This document shows positions 11,351 to 21,085 of a stretch of DNA of 64,000 nucleotides, piece by piece. The DNA comes from Ornithodoros turicata. Taxonomy: Eukaryota > Arthropoda > Arachnida > Ixodida > Argasidae. The notes under the pieces are model-generated. The model saw only the letters and a program-made list of their open reading frames with translations. It searched no databases and was not told the origin of the DNA. A program made the translations under genes and the position numbers. Within the stretch, counting starts at the first letter, position 1. Every line of letters begins with the position of its first letter. The stretch is from NCBI RefSeq assembly GCF_037126465.1, contig NC_088206.1, positions 30,754,790-30,818,789 on the forward strand, in the 5' to 3' direction.

Positions 11351-11717
11351 TTCAAACACCCATTGACTCACGATAGATAAAAATAAACTTCCATAAAAAA
11401 TCGTTCTGACTACATACAAGCAGGACCAAGCTGTTACATAAAATTCCAACTGACACATTAAGCGGCCTTGGTAGTCGCCATTCATTCCACCTTTCTCACC
11501 CTATGACCTTGTTCCGAATGCGGGAGAGGAAGACCCGGCCTTTGTGGTCTCCCGCCTTTTGGTGCATATGAGCATTCGGATGTTCTGGACGTTTGGTGCT
11601 TATGAGCAGCTTCTCCCATCCTGCTCATTTCCACCAAACGCTCAAGACCACCAACTTTTTTTCGGTGCATATGAGCGTTTGGAGATTTTGAGCATTTGGT
11701 GCTTATGAGCTACTACC

Positions 11718-11736
11718 CGATCAAAGCGCCTTTCAT
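11718..11736 (-). pseudogene. 5' start of the SGNH-like exon, beyond the hAT insertion
   Basis: On the minus strand an ATG at 11736 starts MKGAL, which is in frame with IGSSQLKFLGRD at 7955 once the inserted element and one copy of the 9-bp duplication are skipped. The frame stays open for more than 25 codons upstream of this ATG, so the true start could lie further out. Confidence 0.4.
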
Positions 11737-11817
11737 GGTCGTCCCTGACGGTATCTCTCGTGAACGCGACCAGATAGACACTGAAGCCACAGCTCGACCT
11801 CTCACTACATGCCCCAC

Positions 11818-11823
11818 TTTATA
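11818..11823 (-). promoter_or_regulatory. TATA box candidate for the SGNH-like gene
   Basis: GCACATATAAAGTGGGG on the minus strand contains TATAAA about 82 nt before the ATG at 11736. That is a plausible distance for a 5' leader of some 50 nt. No other promoter element is claimed. Confidence 0.25.
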
Positions 11824-11826
11824 TGT

Positions 11827-12563
11827 GCACAGGCCAAGGGGATGGTGAATCAGCCAGCTTTGTGTTCATGTGAGCATGAGCAGCAACGGAACAAGGAGGG
11901 AAGAAAAAAGAAAGAGGCCGGCGCAGACTCGAAGTGAACCGACATTGTGTAGGTAGAAAGCAACGATGACCCAAGACCGATGATACTGAAGGGAGGTAAA
12001 GGGGTTATTATACTCCCCCACACAAAAAGAAAAAGAAAAGAAAAACGAAAGAAGGCTTCCACACTCCTAAGCGAGTAGTGGACCTCTCAGTTACATGCCG
12101 TCATGCAATACGAAAAAACAAACAGAAAAGGAACGGAAAGTGAGAGGCGGAAACAAGCAGGTTGAGCGGCTATGATGGCGGGAGCTCTGCGAAGAGCCTG
12201 TCAAGCACTACATATTTTCCAGTTGATCCGACTTGGTGAATGGACATGTCGTTGTACTTGGCTTCCCGTGCTAACGAGTTCAAGCCCAGCGCCGGCTGTG
12301 TGGAATGCTCTTCTTCTCACGTTGAGGTGCGCGCATGTGAACAGTTTCTTGCGATGTCGGTCTCGCGTGTAGGAAGAAATGGTCCCAGAAAGAATAGCTC
12401 CCGTAGGAATGGCCCCGGAAAAAATGATACCGGCCAGCGAGAGAGAAAAGAAAAACGGTCTAGTTGACTTTTCTCTCTCTGTCTTTGCTTCCGCTCAGAA
12501 TACAACTTCACTGCATATATTTTCCTTTTCTTCTTTGTATTTTCGCGCTGATAAATTGCAATC
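11827..12563. other. no gene seen; GGTCCC-type phrases at 12370-12430
   Basis: No conserved protein is recognised on either strand. The stretch 12370-12430 contains GAAATGGTCCC, GAATGGCCCC and GAAAAAATGATACCGG, wording like the arrays inside the hAT-like copies. A TTAA target site closes the region at 12564. Confidence 0.35.
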
Positions 12564-12567
12564 TTAA

Positions 12568-13220
12568 AGGACAACGGAAACGAAATTTGTCCATTGCAAA
12601 AAGGGGACCGAACAAGGTGTAAATATCATGTAAAATTATGGTGCCACTAGTATTTTGCAAGTACGCTGTGCGGTGGCCATATTTCTGACGATTACGAGAG
12701 CGCTGGGCCGCCCACTCGACACGATCGCCCATGGAGCGCGCCAAGCATTGCGGGAAAATCTGAGGAGCGCGTGACGTCAAATATCTCTCGCGCTCCATGT
12801 GCGGCTGCACGGTACAAACACGGCGAATTCTGAATAACGCCTGAAGATGTTTGATTCGGAGATCTCGTGGAAGTCTGAAGACAATATATTCTATGAGCGA
12901 TGGGTTCGTACAAGCTTCTTCGTCTTCGTTCTTTCCCCGTAGCAGGAATTAGACGTACGCCGAAACACCAAACGAAATGAAGCGAAATGAAAGTCAGGAA
13001 CTCCAACAGGAGAGCCAACGTGCGTCACTTCCGTGGTCTGCTACGGCGGCGCGGCGACGCTCACCAGGGGCTCAGAGTGCTCCACGGCCGAATTTTATAT
13101 CGCGATTGTGGCGGCGTTTCAACTAATATACGCAAATCTAAGTCGAATTCCGGATTGTTTTGGTACACATCGCAATATGAGGCAAATAGCTGTGCAGCCT
13201 ATTTTCGTTTCCGTCGTCCT
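12568..13220. mobile_element. TTAA-flanked MITE (piggyBac-like)
   Basis: A 653-bp element flanked by TTAA on both sides (12564-12567 and 13221-13224). Terminal inverted repeats read AGGACAACGGAAACGAAA on the left and AGGACGACGGAAACGAAA on the right, read inward. TTAA duplication is characteristic of piggyBac. No transposase is encoded. Confidence 0.75.
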
Positions 13221-13224
13221 TTAA

Positions 13225-13699
13225 AAAGTATTGGGTAGGTGTGTCCGAATATTATCATTTGAACTGGAGACAAACATACGGTATTATCGTTATCTTATGC
13301 GTTATACGTAATTATAATATACGCTCAAACGCAGGGATGCTTTTGTTCTCTATCGCGGGTGCGCGTGATCAAGTAAAAATTAATGTCAGAACAAACGTTT
13401 AGCGTTTATCTTAGTAAACAAGATAAAAGTACCAAATAATCGTACTTATGATAAATAAATATAAATAATAGTAATACATAAATAAAATAAAATACGAAGT
13501 CCGGACAGTCGTCTGAACCCACCATCTTTGCCTGTATGTCTGTGCGTATGCTGCCGAATGTGTAACTCTCCTTGCTAAAGGGTCATTGTCAGTTAATAAG
13601 ATTCTGAAAATCATCGATAAATATTTCGGCTTTTGATACGTCTTGTGCATTGGTTGTATATTTCATGCACTATAACCGTGGTTACATTTCATGCGACAG
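13225..13699. other. AT-rich spacer, no gene seen
   Basis: AT-rich sequence with short ATAAATA runs near 13445-13490. Nothing coding or repetitive is recognised until the LINE begins. Confidence 0.4.
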
Positions 13700-16659
13700 A
13701 ATTGGCGCAGCCGAACATGTCAGCAGAGCAGCTAACCGAAACGCTGACTACTTCTCTTCGATGCTGTTCGCGAACCGTAAAGGTCGCGACAGGACATATG
13801 GGAACAAATCCTCGCGTGGAACAACTACGAGCGCAGAGGCGGAGAGCTGAACGAAAGGCTAGACGATCGGGGCTGTTTCAAGACATCATAGAAGCCCGGC
13901 ATACTGCCAGGGTAGTACAGAAGGAACTAAAGAATGTTGACAAAGAGCACTGGCGTCAATTCTGCGCAACGCTGTCGCCTTTTACTCGCGCTGCCAGAGT
14001 GTGGAGCGTGGCCCGGAGTCTGAGAGAGACCCTCCCGCCCAAAAATCCTTTGGGAGTGCTAGCGCTGTCTCTCATGCGGTCCGAGAACTCTGTTGCGCTG
14101 GACTTCTGCAAGATTATATCCGCAAATTCGCAAGCTTCAAACACTGACGTATTCCGCGCTTCCACTTCCGAGATACAGGAGGCGATCTCACGAAGAGAAC
14201 CAGTGGTGAACGAACAGATGGATATGGACTTCACATTGGGTGAATTCAGAGCCGCGGTGTGCCTGTCACGAGTACAATCGACGCCAGGTGGAGACGGAAT
14301 CATCTATCGAGCCATCCGAAACCTTAGCGACGGCTGTGTTTCCTGTGTGATCCATGTCCTCAATACATCATGGAGAAGCGGTGAAGTGCCGCAGTCTTGG
14401 AAAGATGCCGTAGTAGTCCCGCTGTTAAAGCCTGGAAAGCACCCATCTGACCTGTCATCCTTTCGTCCAGTTAGCCTGACGAGTTGTCTTGGTAAAGTCT
14501 TGGAGCGAATGGTCTTGCATAGACTGGAGTGGTGGCTTGAGGGTCATCGTACCTTCCCCGAAGAGATGGCGGGCTTCCGTCGGAATCGTAGCTCCATAGA
14601 CCCTGTTCTCGATCTCGTCACCACCGTCGAGCAAGCGAGGAGCCAGAAGAAAATAGTCATGGCAGTGTTCCTGTACGTCAAGAGAGCCTACGACACCGTC
14701 AGTCATGCCAACGTTCTGCATCTTTTGTTGCAAGCAGGCGTTCCCGACAGAATGTTCTTGTGGCTGGCTGATTTTTTGCGCCATAGAACACTCTCTGTTC
14801 GCACAAAAGAAGGAGTCACTTCGAAAGTTGTCTTGACTCAGGGCGTACCACAAGGCAGCGTTTTAAGTCCTATCCTTTTCAACCTTGTAATGGCAGGCCT
14901 AAAGTCCTGTATCGCCCCTAAAGTCAATATATCTGTCTATGCTGATGACGTCTGCATTTGGACTGTTGGGAAATCGAGGCCTGCAATCCTACGCCGTCTT
15001 AAGCATTCCTTGGATAACATCTTGCGGTACCTAACTTAGGCAGGCATGGATATGTCAACTGAGAAAACAGCAGTCATGGCTTTTACTCGGAAGCATATGC
15101 ATCGGTATCAGCTCTTCCTTGGCGATACGCCTCTTAGGCTGGTAGCACACCATAGATTCCTGGGTGTCATCCTAGACTCCAACTTGTCCTGGAAGAAACA
15201 CATCGATCACCTGGACACAAAGGCACACCGGTGGATTTCCGTCATTCGCCACTCTGCTGGGCCGAAGTGGGGAATGAATGAGAAGTCTCTTCTGACCATC
15301 CACAAAGCCCTAGTCCGAGGGACTCTGCTATATAGCCAACCAGTCTTGCACGGAATTTCACAGACGCAAGAACAACGACTGCGGTGTATTCTAGCACGGA
15401 GCTTAAGGGTATGTCTTGGCGTCCCGAGAGCCGCGAAAACGCGGATGGTGATAGCAGAAGCCCGCGAAATACCCATTGAAGTCTTACGGCAGAGGGAGAC
15501 CATTCGCCATTACTTGCGCCTCAGAGCACACCACCGCCGCCATCCACTAATAGCAAAAGTTTGTCGCCGGAAGCAATGTAACGCATACAACTGTTTCATG
15601 GAAGTGAAACCTAAGGTTTCCCCGTTTTCTGCAAGATCAGTGGTGCCCACGACGCCTCCGTGGTCGCTTCCAGTACCATCGATCGCATTGTCAATTCCTG
15701 GTCTTAATGTCAAACGAAACCAAGTGCCTACATCAGTTCTGAAACAGGTTGCAGCGGATATGATGCACAATCGCTATCCTGACCACACTGCAGTTTTCAC
15801 TGACGGATCCTCCAGTCATGAATGTTCATCGTCTGCATTTGTTATTCCAACTGACGGTGTGTCACATGGATACCGTCTCTCACACCGCACATCATCAACG
15901 TCGGCTGAGTTATATGCTATCCTGTTGTTTCTACGTAAGACGCCCTGTGACGATCCGCGGGCCTGGGTCATCTACTCAGATTCAAAGGCTGCTCTTCAAT
16001 GTATAGCCAACATCGGAATACGTGGATCGCTCGCCCCAGTTGTCACTGATATCCTCCATCATGTTCAGCTTCTAAGCGATCACGGTCATCATATATCCCT
16101 GCAGTGGGTCCCGGGTCACTGTGGTTTGAGCGGAAACGAAGAAGCCGACAGAGCGGCAACGGCTGCCCAACAGTCTCGGGCTGTTGTACCAACGGTGTTA
16201 TCAAGAGGAGACAGGAGATCACTTCTGAATGAGCTCATTCAGCCACTAGCTCGCCAGCGGTGGAGTCGGGACATCACTGACAGGTCTCTCATGTATTCTG
16301 TGGATCCCACTATGTCCTTCTCAGTTCCTGACCGTTTACCACGCTATTTTACGTCCCTCCTGCACAGGCTTCGTCTCAACGTTGCCTTCACTCCCCAATT
16401 CAAGTGCCGAATCGGATACTGTGACAGCTGCCTATGCTCCAAATGTGGCGTTGAAGCGAACATTGAGCACGTCCTAATAGAATGTAAGCTCTACGAAACG
16501 GAGAGGCGGCAACTCTGTGCTCAGCTGAGTGGTGCTAGCCGACAAACGTTCAACCTGGCTGCAATTCTTGGCCCATGTCAGAGCCATGCCCAACACCGTC
16601 GAGGACTTCTGATGTTCTTGGAGTTCCTCTTGGCTACCGGCTTACTCCAGGCGCTGTAG
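13700..16659 (+). pseudogene. I-like LINE: reverse transcriptase plus RNase H, 5' truncated
   Basis: One frame runs from about 13700 to a stop at 16657-16659, broken only by TAG at 15037-15039. The endonuclease is missing. Reverse transcriptase motifs in order are STPGGDGI, SFRPVSLTSCLGK, FLYVKRAYDTV, GVPQGSVLSPILFN and SVYADDVCIW. The first catalytic aspartate of motif A is replaced by tyrosine (codon TAC at 14674-14676), which should abolish polymerase activity. After the stop come a linker, then RNase H with TDGSS, SAELYAI, YSDSKAAL and WVPGHCGLSGNEEADRAA, so its acidic residues are intact. The tail has a CDSCLCSKCG/HVLIEC zinc-knuckle-like pattern. The RNase H supports the I/Ingi/R1-like group. 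A related piece lies at 56613-57200. Confidence 0.85.
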
Positions 16660-16890
16660 GGTCCACCCCTGCATCTCAAGGACCATTGGCGCTTCTTTCA
16701 TGTGCTTCTTCCTTTTGTGCGACGTATAGCGTTGCGCAACCAGACGACGGGAGTTCGAGTTGGACTTGCACATAACTTCATTTTCATATTTCACATCTTA
16801 TGCTTCTCGTGTAATGGGGTAGGGTACTGCTCTCAAGCGGTGAATCACCCCAGGCCATAGTCATGATTTTGTTGTTGTTGTTGTTGTGGT
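16660..16890 (+). repeat. LINE 3' untranslated region with GTT tail
   Basis: The non-coding tail contains AATGGGGTAGGGTACTGC, then GCGGTGAATCACCCC, and ends in a TTGTTGTTGTTG run (16868-16890). The same wording occurs at 36153, 50640, 56340 and 56500. It probably includes the hairpin recognised by this LINE family's reverse transcriptase. Confidence 0.6.
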
Positions 16891-17869
16891 TAGTGCCGAT
16901 CCCCACCTTCCAGTGAGGTCTTTTTTTTTTGTTCGTGCATTAATTTATACTTCAAGACGTGCACGCGCAACAGGGAACGGTTGCATCCCTGCGTCCGTGC
17001 ATAACGTATAAGATAATGGTAATACCATATGTTCAACTCCAGCCCAAATGATCGTATTCGGACATTCCAACCTGATACTATTTCTGGGCGAAGATACAAA
17101 AGGGAAAGGAGACATGTATACGATGTGTATGTGTGTGCTTTTTTTTTCCTTATTCAGTACCGAGCGAGAATAAATACACAAGTCATACTCTCGTGTAAAA
17201 TTTGTACACAAAAGGAGGTGTTCAGTCAAAAGTGGCGTTCAGTCAAACGTCTTGAACAAAACCACATTCAACTGAGCAGCATTCGGTCAAATTGGCGGAC
17301 CACGCGCTAGCCACTAGGTGCCGATTTGGGGATTGTCGCAAAAATGTAGTTGCTGAAGGTGCACGTTCATGGGGTAGACAGTTGGTACCATCACTTGCGA
17401 AATTCACAAGTTAGTAATGTTTGTTTAATTGGTGAAGGTATTGCAAACGAACATTGCATAGCATAAGTACAGCCCCACTGATGCCAACACAGAATAAATT
17501 ATTTCGCCATCGTGAACCGTTTTCTATTCTCCCAGCCGGGAGATTTTGGTGAAGCAGCAAAACGATACACAAGTCGAATAGAGTGCAAAGCAAGGAAGCG
17601 GCCGACAGACACATGAATAGACGCGTTTGTTCCCCAAAGCTGCGTTCTCCTCAAGAACCCCTCTTTTCTTAGGAGATAACCGCGCATCCCGAGCGAAGTC
17701 GGGGCGAACAAAAACAACAAGGTAAAAGCATGCTGTGGGGACTACATGCCCCCGCGCTGTATCGCGCGCTTCTTCAACAAGGGCACTAGTTACAGCACTC
17801 GGCGCCTCTAGCGCCACCTCGCGGCTGGGTAGACCTCGGCGCCATCTCGTGCCCAGAAACGACGAAACG
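16891..17869. other. no gene seen; short GTTCAGTCAAA phrases at 17226-17300
   Basis: Mostly unassigned. At 17226-17300 phrases such as TTCAGTCAAAAGTGG, GTTCAGTCAAACG and ATTCGGTCAAATTGGCGGACC resemble the 15-bp arrays inside the hAT-like copies, so this may be the worn end of a related element. Confidence 0.35.
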
Positions 17870-19270
17870 GCGCGGGGTACATCTCCTCTTGAGGAAAATC
17901 CGTGCCTATATAATGCACGACGAATGGACTATAGAGACAAGCAAAAGAAGGAGAACAGCTGCGCACGTGCAGAAAAAGAGCGAGCTCCCGAACGGATAGT
18001 GTGTACACAATACCTCCAGCGAACTATTGTCGCCATGTTCTTCTTTCAGTATTTTTGTATTGCCTTATTTTGACGATGTTGTACTTTCCTAGTGGATGAA
18101 TGTGAAAGGCAATGGAAAGCTCTTCGGGACAAGTTCGTGAGAGATCTAAAAGCCATCGACGCGGCGGGTAGGAGTGGCGTGGCAGCGTCAAATGTACGAG
18201 TGTCCGAGTTTTTTTTCCAAAAATGAGCTTCTACACGGACTGTGGAAGACCTCAAAGGTACGTATTCTTGTAAATGGATGGTACGCGTGCGTCAGAATAT
18301 TAAATTCAATGGTAAAGTTTTATCGACATGTTCGTATTATGCGTGCATTTGCTGTGACTGGACCTATATGTCGTATGTATGACCTATACACTGTAGCACT
18401 GCAACACTGAGGGACACGGACACAGAGGTGAGGACACGGAAGGAAACCGGAAAACTGCAGACTCTCAACTGGAGGAGCTTATTTTTTAAAAAAAACTTCA
18501 CCAGTTGAGAATCTGCAGTCATCATGTTTCCTTCTCTATCCTACCCTCTCTATACCTGTCCCTTAGTACTACAGTGCCACATAGTATAAATGCGTACCAG
18601 CTCCCCCTTTATGCCCCTTGCCTGTGACCCGTACGCTGTATATACCCTTTTACGAAGTAAAGTGTCTCATTTCTTCCAATTTCTGGTAGATCATCAATAG
18701 ACAATATTGGGCCGGGCATACCATCCAGCCGAACAGCTGCATATGCTGCCTCACATGCCGTTGAAGAGACTATTATGTATGACCTACAGCATGCTATACA
18801 TATAATTCTCGTTAACTCCCGTTATCTTTCTGGCACCCATAGGCAATATCAGCCATGACATGCCACCGAATCCAACGACTGTGTCAGCTGCGTCTCCTGG
18901 TGTTGAGGATGCCATTCTGTATGATTTGGTACGTGCTCCACAGACTACGACTACCTCTGAGTCAACCCAATCCTCAGTGTGCGTCGTTCGGGAGAGCAGT
19001 TCTCCTGCAGATGCGTCCGCAACACCTGCTGCACGATACACCAAGAAAAGAAAGAAAGACGGAAAGAGGACTGCAGCGAACTTGATGCAGAGCTTATGCA
19101 TTGTCTCCGCAAAGAGGCGTCGGAGGACGAGCACTATGGACATGCAGTTGCTGCCATCATTGGGCGATTTTTAAGTAGGAAAAAGCTTTCGCAAAGTTAA
19201 AAATACAGCAGATTCTTTTTGACATTGAGTTTGACCGACACTGTGTAAATAAGCTTCACATTCCATTTAA
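17870..19270 (+). pseudogene. MADF-BESS protein pseudogene
   Basis: Exon 1 (about 17880-17960) reads EENPCLYNARRMDYRDKQKK, the opening of a MADF domain. Exon 2 begins after an acceptor (TTGTACTTTCCTAG) at about 18091 and reads DECERQWKALRDKFVRDLK, the middle of MADF. A T-run at 18210 shifts the frame, then ELLHGLWKTSK follows and a GTACGT donor is near 18258. Exon 3 (about 18850-19260) has a Ser/Thr-rich linker, KKRKKDGKR, a BESS motif around HYGHAVAAIIGRFLSRKK, and after another shift AKLKIQQILFDIEF. MADF-BESS proteins bind DNA, and MADF/Myb-like proteins are the usual partner of PIF/Harbinger transposases, one of which converges on this gene. Two or more frameshifts make it non-functional. 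Confidence 0.65.
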
Positions 19271-19998
19271 AGATTTCAGTGGAAGAGCATGAAGAACTCA
19301 GTTCAGTAGCATGTAAATGTAGGTGGAATCACATCCTGCGCACGTGTTCATCCTGCAAGTCCAGGGCAATCTTGTTCCGACCGAAATAATCAGCTAGTTT
19401 TTCCGGCTTTCTCACAGCTTTGGCCGACGCGAAATTGCCACCTAGTTGGCCAGTGTTTTCAAGGTTACCTGCAACTCCACGCCATTCCCCAGGGAATACA
19501 TTTCTGAGATTGTCTTCCCTGTCAAGAAATTCCGTGTGGCAATAGTCACTGGCTCCCATGAGGATGTTGTGCAAGCACACACAGGCTTGGACAACTGCAT
19601 TTCTCAACCCCTCAAAAAAATTCGCCATCTTGCAGCCATTACTCCAAATGCATTTTCAACAACTCTTGGTGCCCTGGAAAGCCGGAAATTGAATACCTTC
19701 TTCCTGTGGTCAAGCCCTCGGCCTGGGAATTCCCTTATGAAAATGGGTGTTTAGTTTCTGTTTACTTTCTACAGACCAAGGTCAACATGGAAAACAAACA
19801 TTCTTCAGAGTTTGTGTTGCTTTCATGTTTACATCATATGTTTACTTCTTGTTGACTTATGGCCCTCAACTTTCTGTAGACATTTGGCTACAGAATAGCT
19901 GTGGAATTTTTTGTTCTCTTTCTGTGTACTGTCAACATAATTCTAGTAACACCATCCCGCGTATGATGTGAAGACTTTTTGTAGACTTCCTGTGACTC

Positions 19999-20231
19999 CA
20001 CTCTCTTAGAAATGAACTTCACCGCATAGCACACTCCTGGCCAATCATCATCTCGAATATCGTTATCTGCCTGAAAACGGGAGGTGTACGCCATTTTTGT
20101 GACAATTATGAACAGCGTAAGTATCACAAAAAAGCCGTGCGCCTACCGTTTTGAACAAATCAGGTCACATAGCGATATCATTCGAGTTGATGGTCGGCTA
20201 TGCTATGCGGTGAAGTTCATTTTTAAGAGTG
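19999..20231. mobile_element. CACT-ended foldback MITE (CACTA/EnSpm-like)
   Basis: A 233-bp palindromic element. The left end reads CACTCTCTTAGAAATGAACT and the right end, read inward, CACTCTTAAAAATGAACTTC; both continue with CACCGCATAGCA. The CACTNTTARAAA opening resembles the larger element at 27577-30124. No clear target duplication is seen. Confidence 0.65.
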
Positions 20232-20651
20232 CATATGTTCACTTACTCGCAACACGCACAAAATACACGAAATGAAGTACTGCAAAATTATATATGTATC
20301 TACTTTATTCCGAAAATGCATACCTTGAAAGTGGTATCCAGTGTTGACACAATCATACAAAACATCCCGCGCACACAGTAGTTACGTATTTCACACGTAC
20401 ACATCCTTCGTGCCACATAGTGTCGCGTCGCACAATTGACAGTCAATGATCTACTGTTCTTCTGGCGACCCACGGTGAAACAGCTAGAATTTCGGCGCCA
20501 GCGACGTCTCTGAAGCGCTGGAGAGATATGTGTCTGAAATAGGGCGTGCAATCGCAAATTAGTAACGTTCAAACACAAGTGAGTAAAACTGAGTAATACG
20601 GTCATAGCAACAACAAAGTTGGTTCACCCAGCTTAGTGTTCAACAAAGTAG

Positions 20652-21085
20652 AGCCTGCAAGAAGGAAAATGAAATTAGCAGAATCAACACCAGCCACGAA
20701 GTGTACACTTACCTGACGGGACGCAACACTGCAGCCGCTGCTCCGAACAAACAACAAAAACCTACAGCACAACAGTCATGGTGTGAATACATACGAAGCT
20801 TAATCACACACTCCGATCACACAGCTTACCCATTACCGACGCAAAATCATATCCTCCTTCCTTCTTTCATGGCCTGCAACAACGAGAATGAAATTAGCAG
20901 AAGCAACACCGGCCACGAACTGATACTTGTACACTTACCTGGCGGGACGCAACACTGCAGCCGCTGCTCCAAACAAACAACAAAAGCCAACAGTCATGGT
21001 GTGAATACAAGTGAAGCTTAATCACACACTTCGATCACACAGCTTACCCCATACGACACAAAATCACGGCCTCCTTTGTTCACAA
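20652..21085. repeat. about 215-bp tandem duplication
   Basis: Two diverged head-to-tail units, about 20652-20872 and 20873-21085, share GGGACGCAACACTGCAGCC, CAACAGTCATGGTGTGAATA and TCACACAGCTTACCC. Each contains a minus-strand GTAAGT. They differ by small gaps and scattered substitutions, so the duplication is not recent. Confidence 0.75.

Larger units (their letters stand above)
7956..11717 (-). mobile_element. composite hAT-like element, copy B (inverted relative to copy A)
   Basis: A 3762-bp copy of the element at 3165-6638 in the opposite orientation. It is flanked by a perfect 9-bp duplication, CGATCAAAG, at 7947-7955 and 11718-11726. Internal order mirrors copy A: hAT transposase remnant (8530-9010), GGTCCC array (9455-9535), LINE fragment (10544-10918) and 15-bp array (11195-11350). 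A block at 10319-10611 is present here and replaced by two bases in copy A. The perfect duplication suggests a younger insertion than copy A. The two copies plus spacer form a long inverted repeat with a 1.3-kb centre. Confidence 0.85.
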
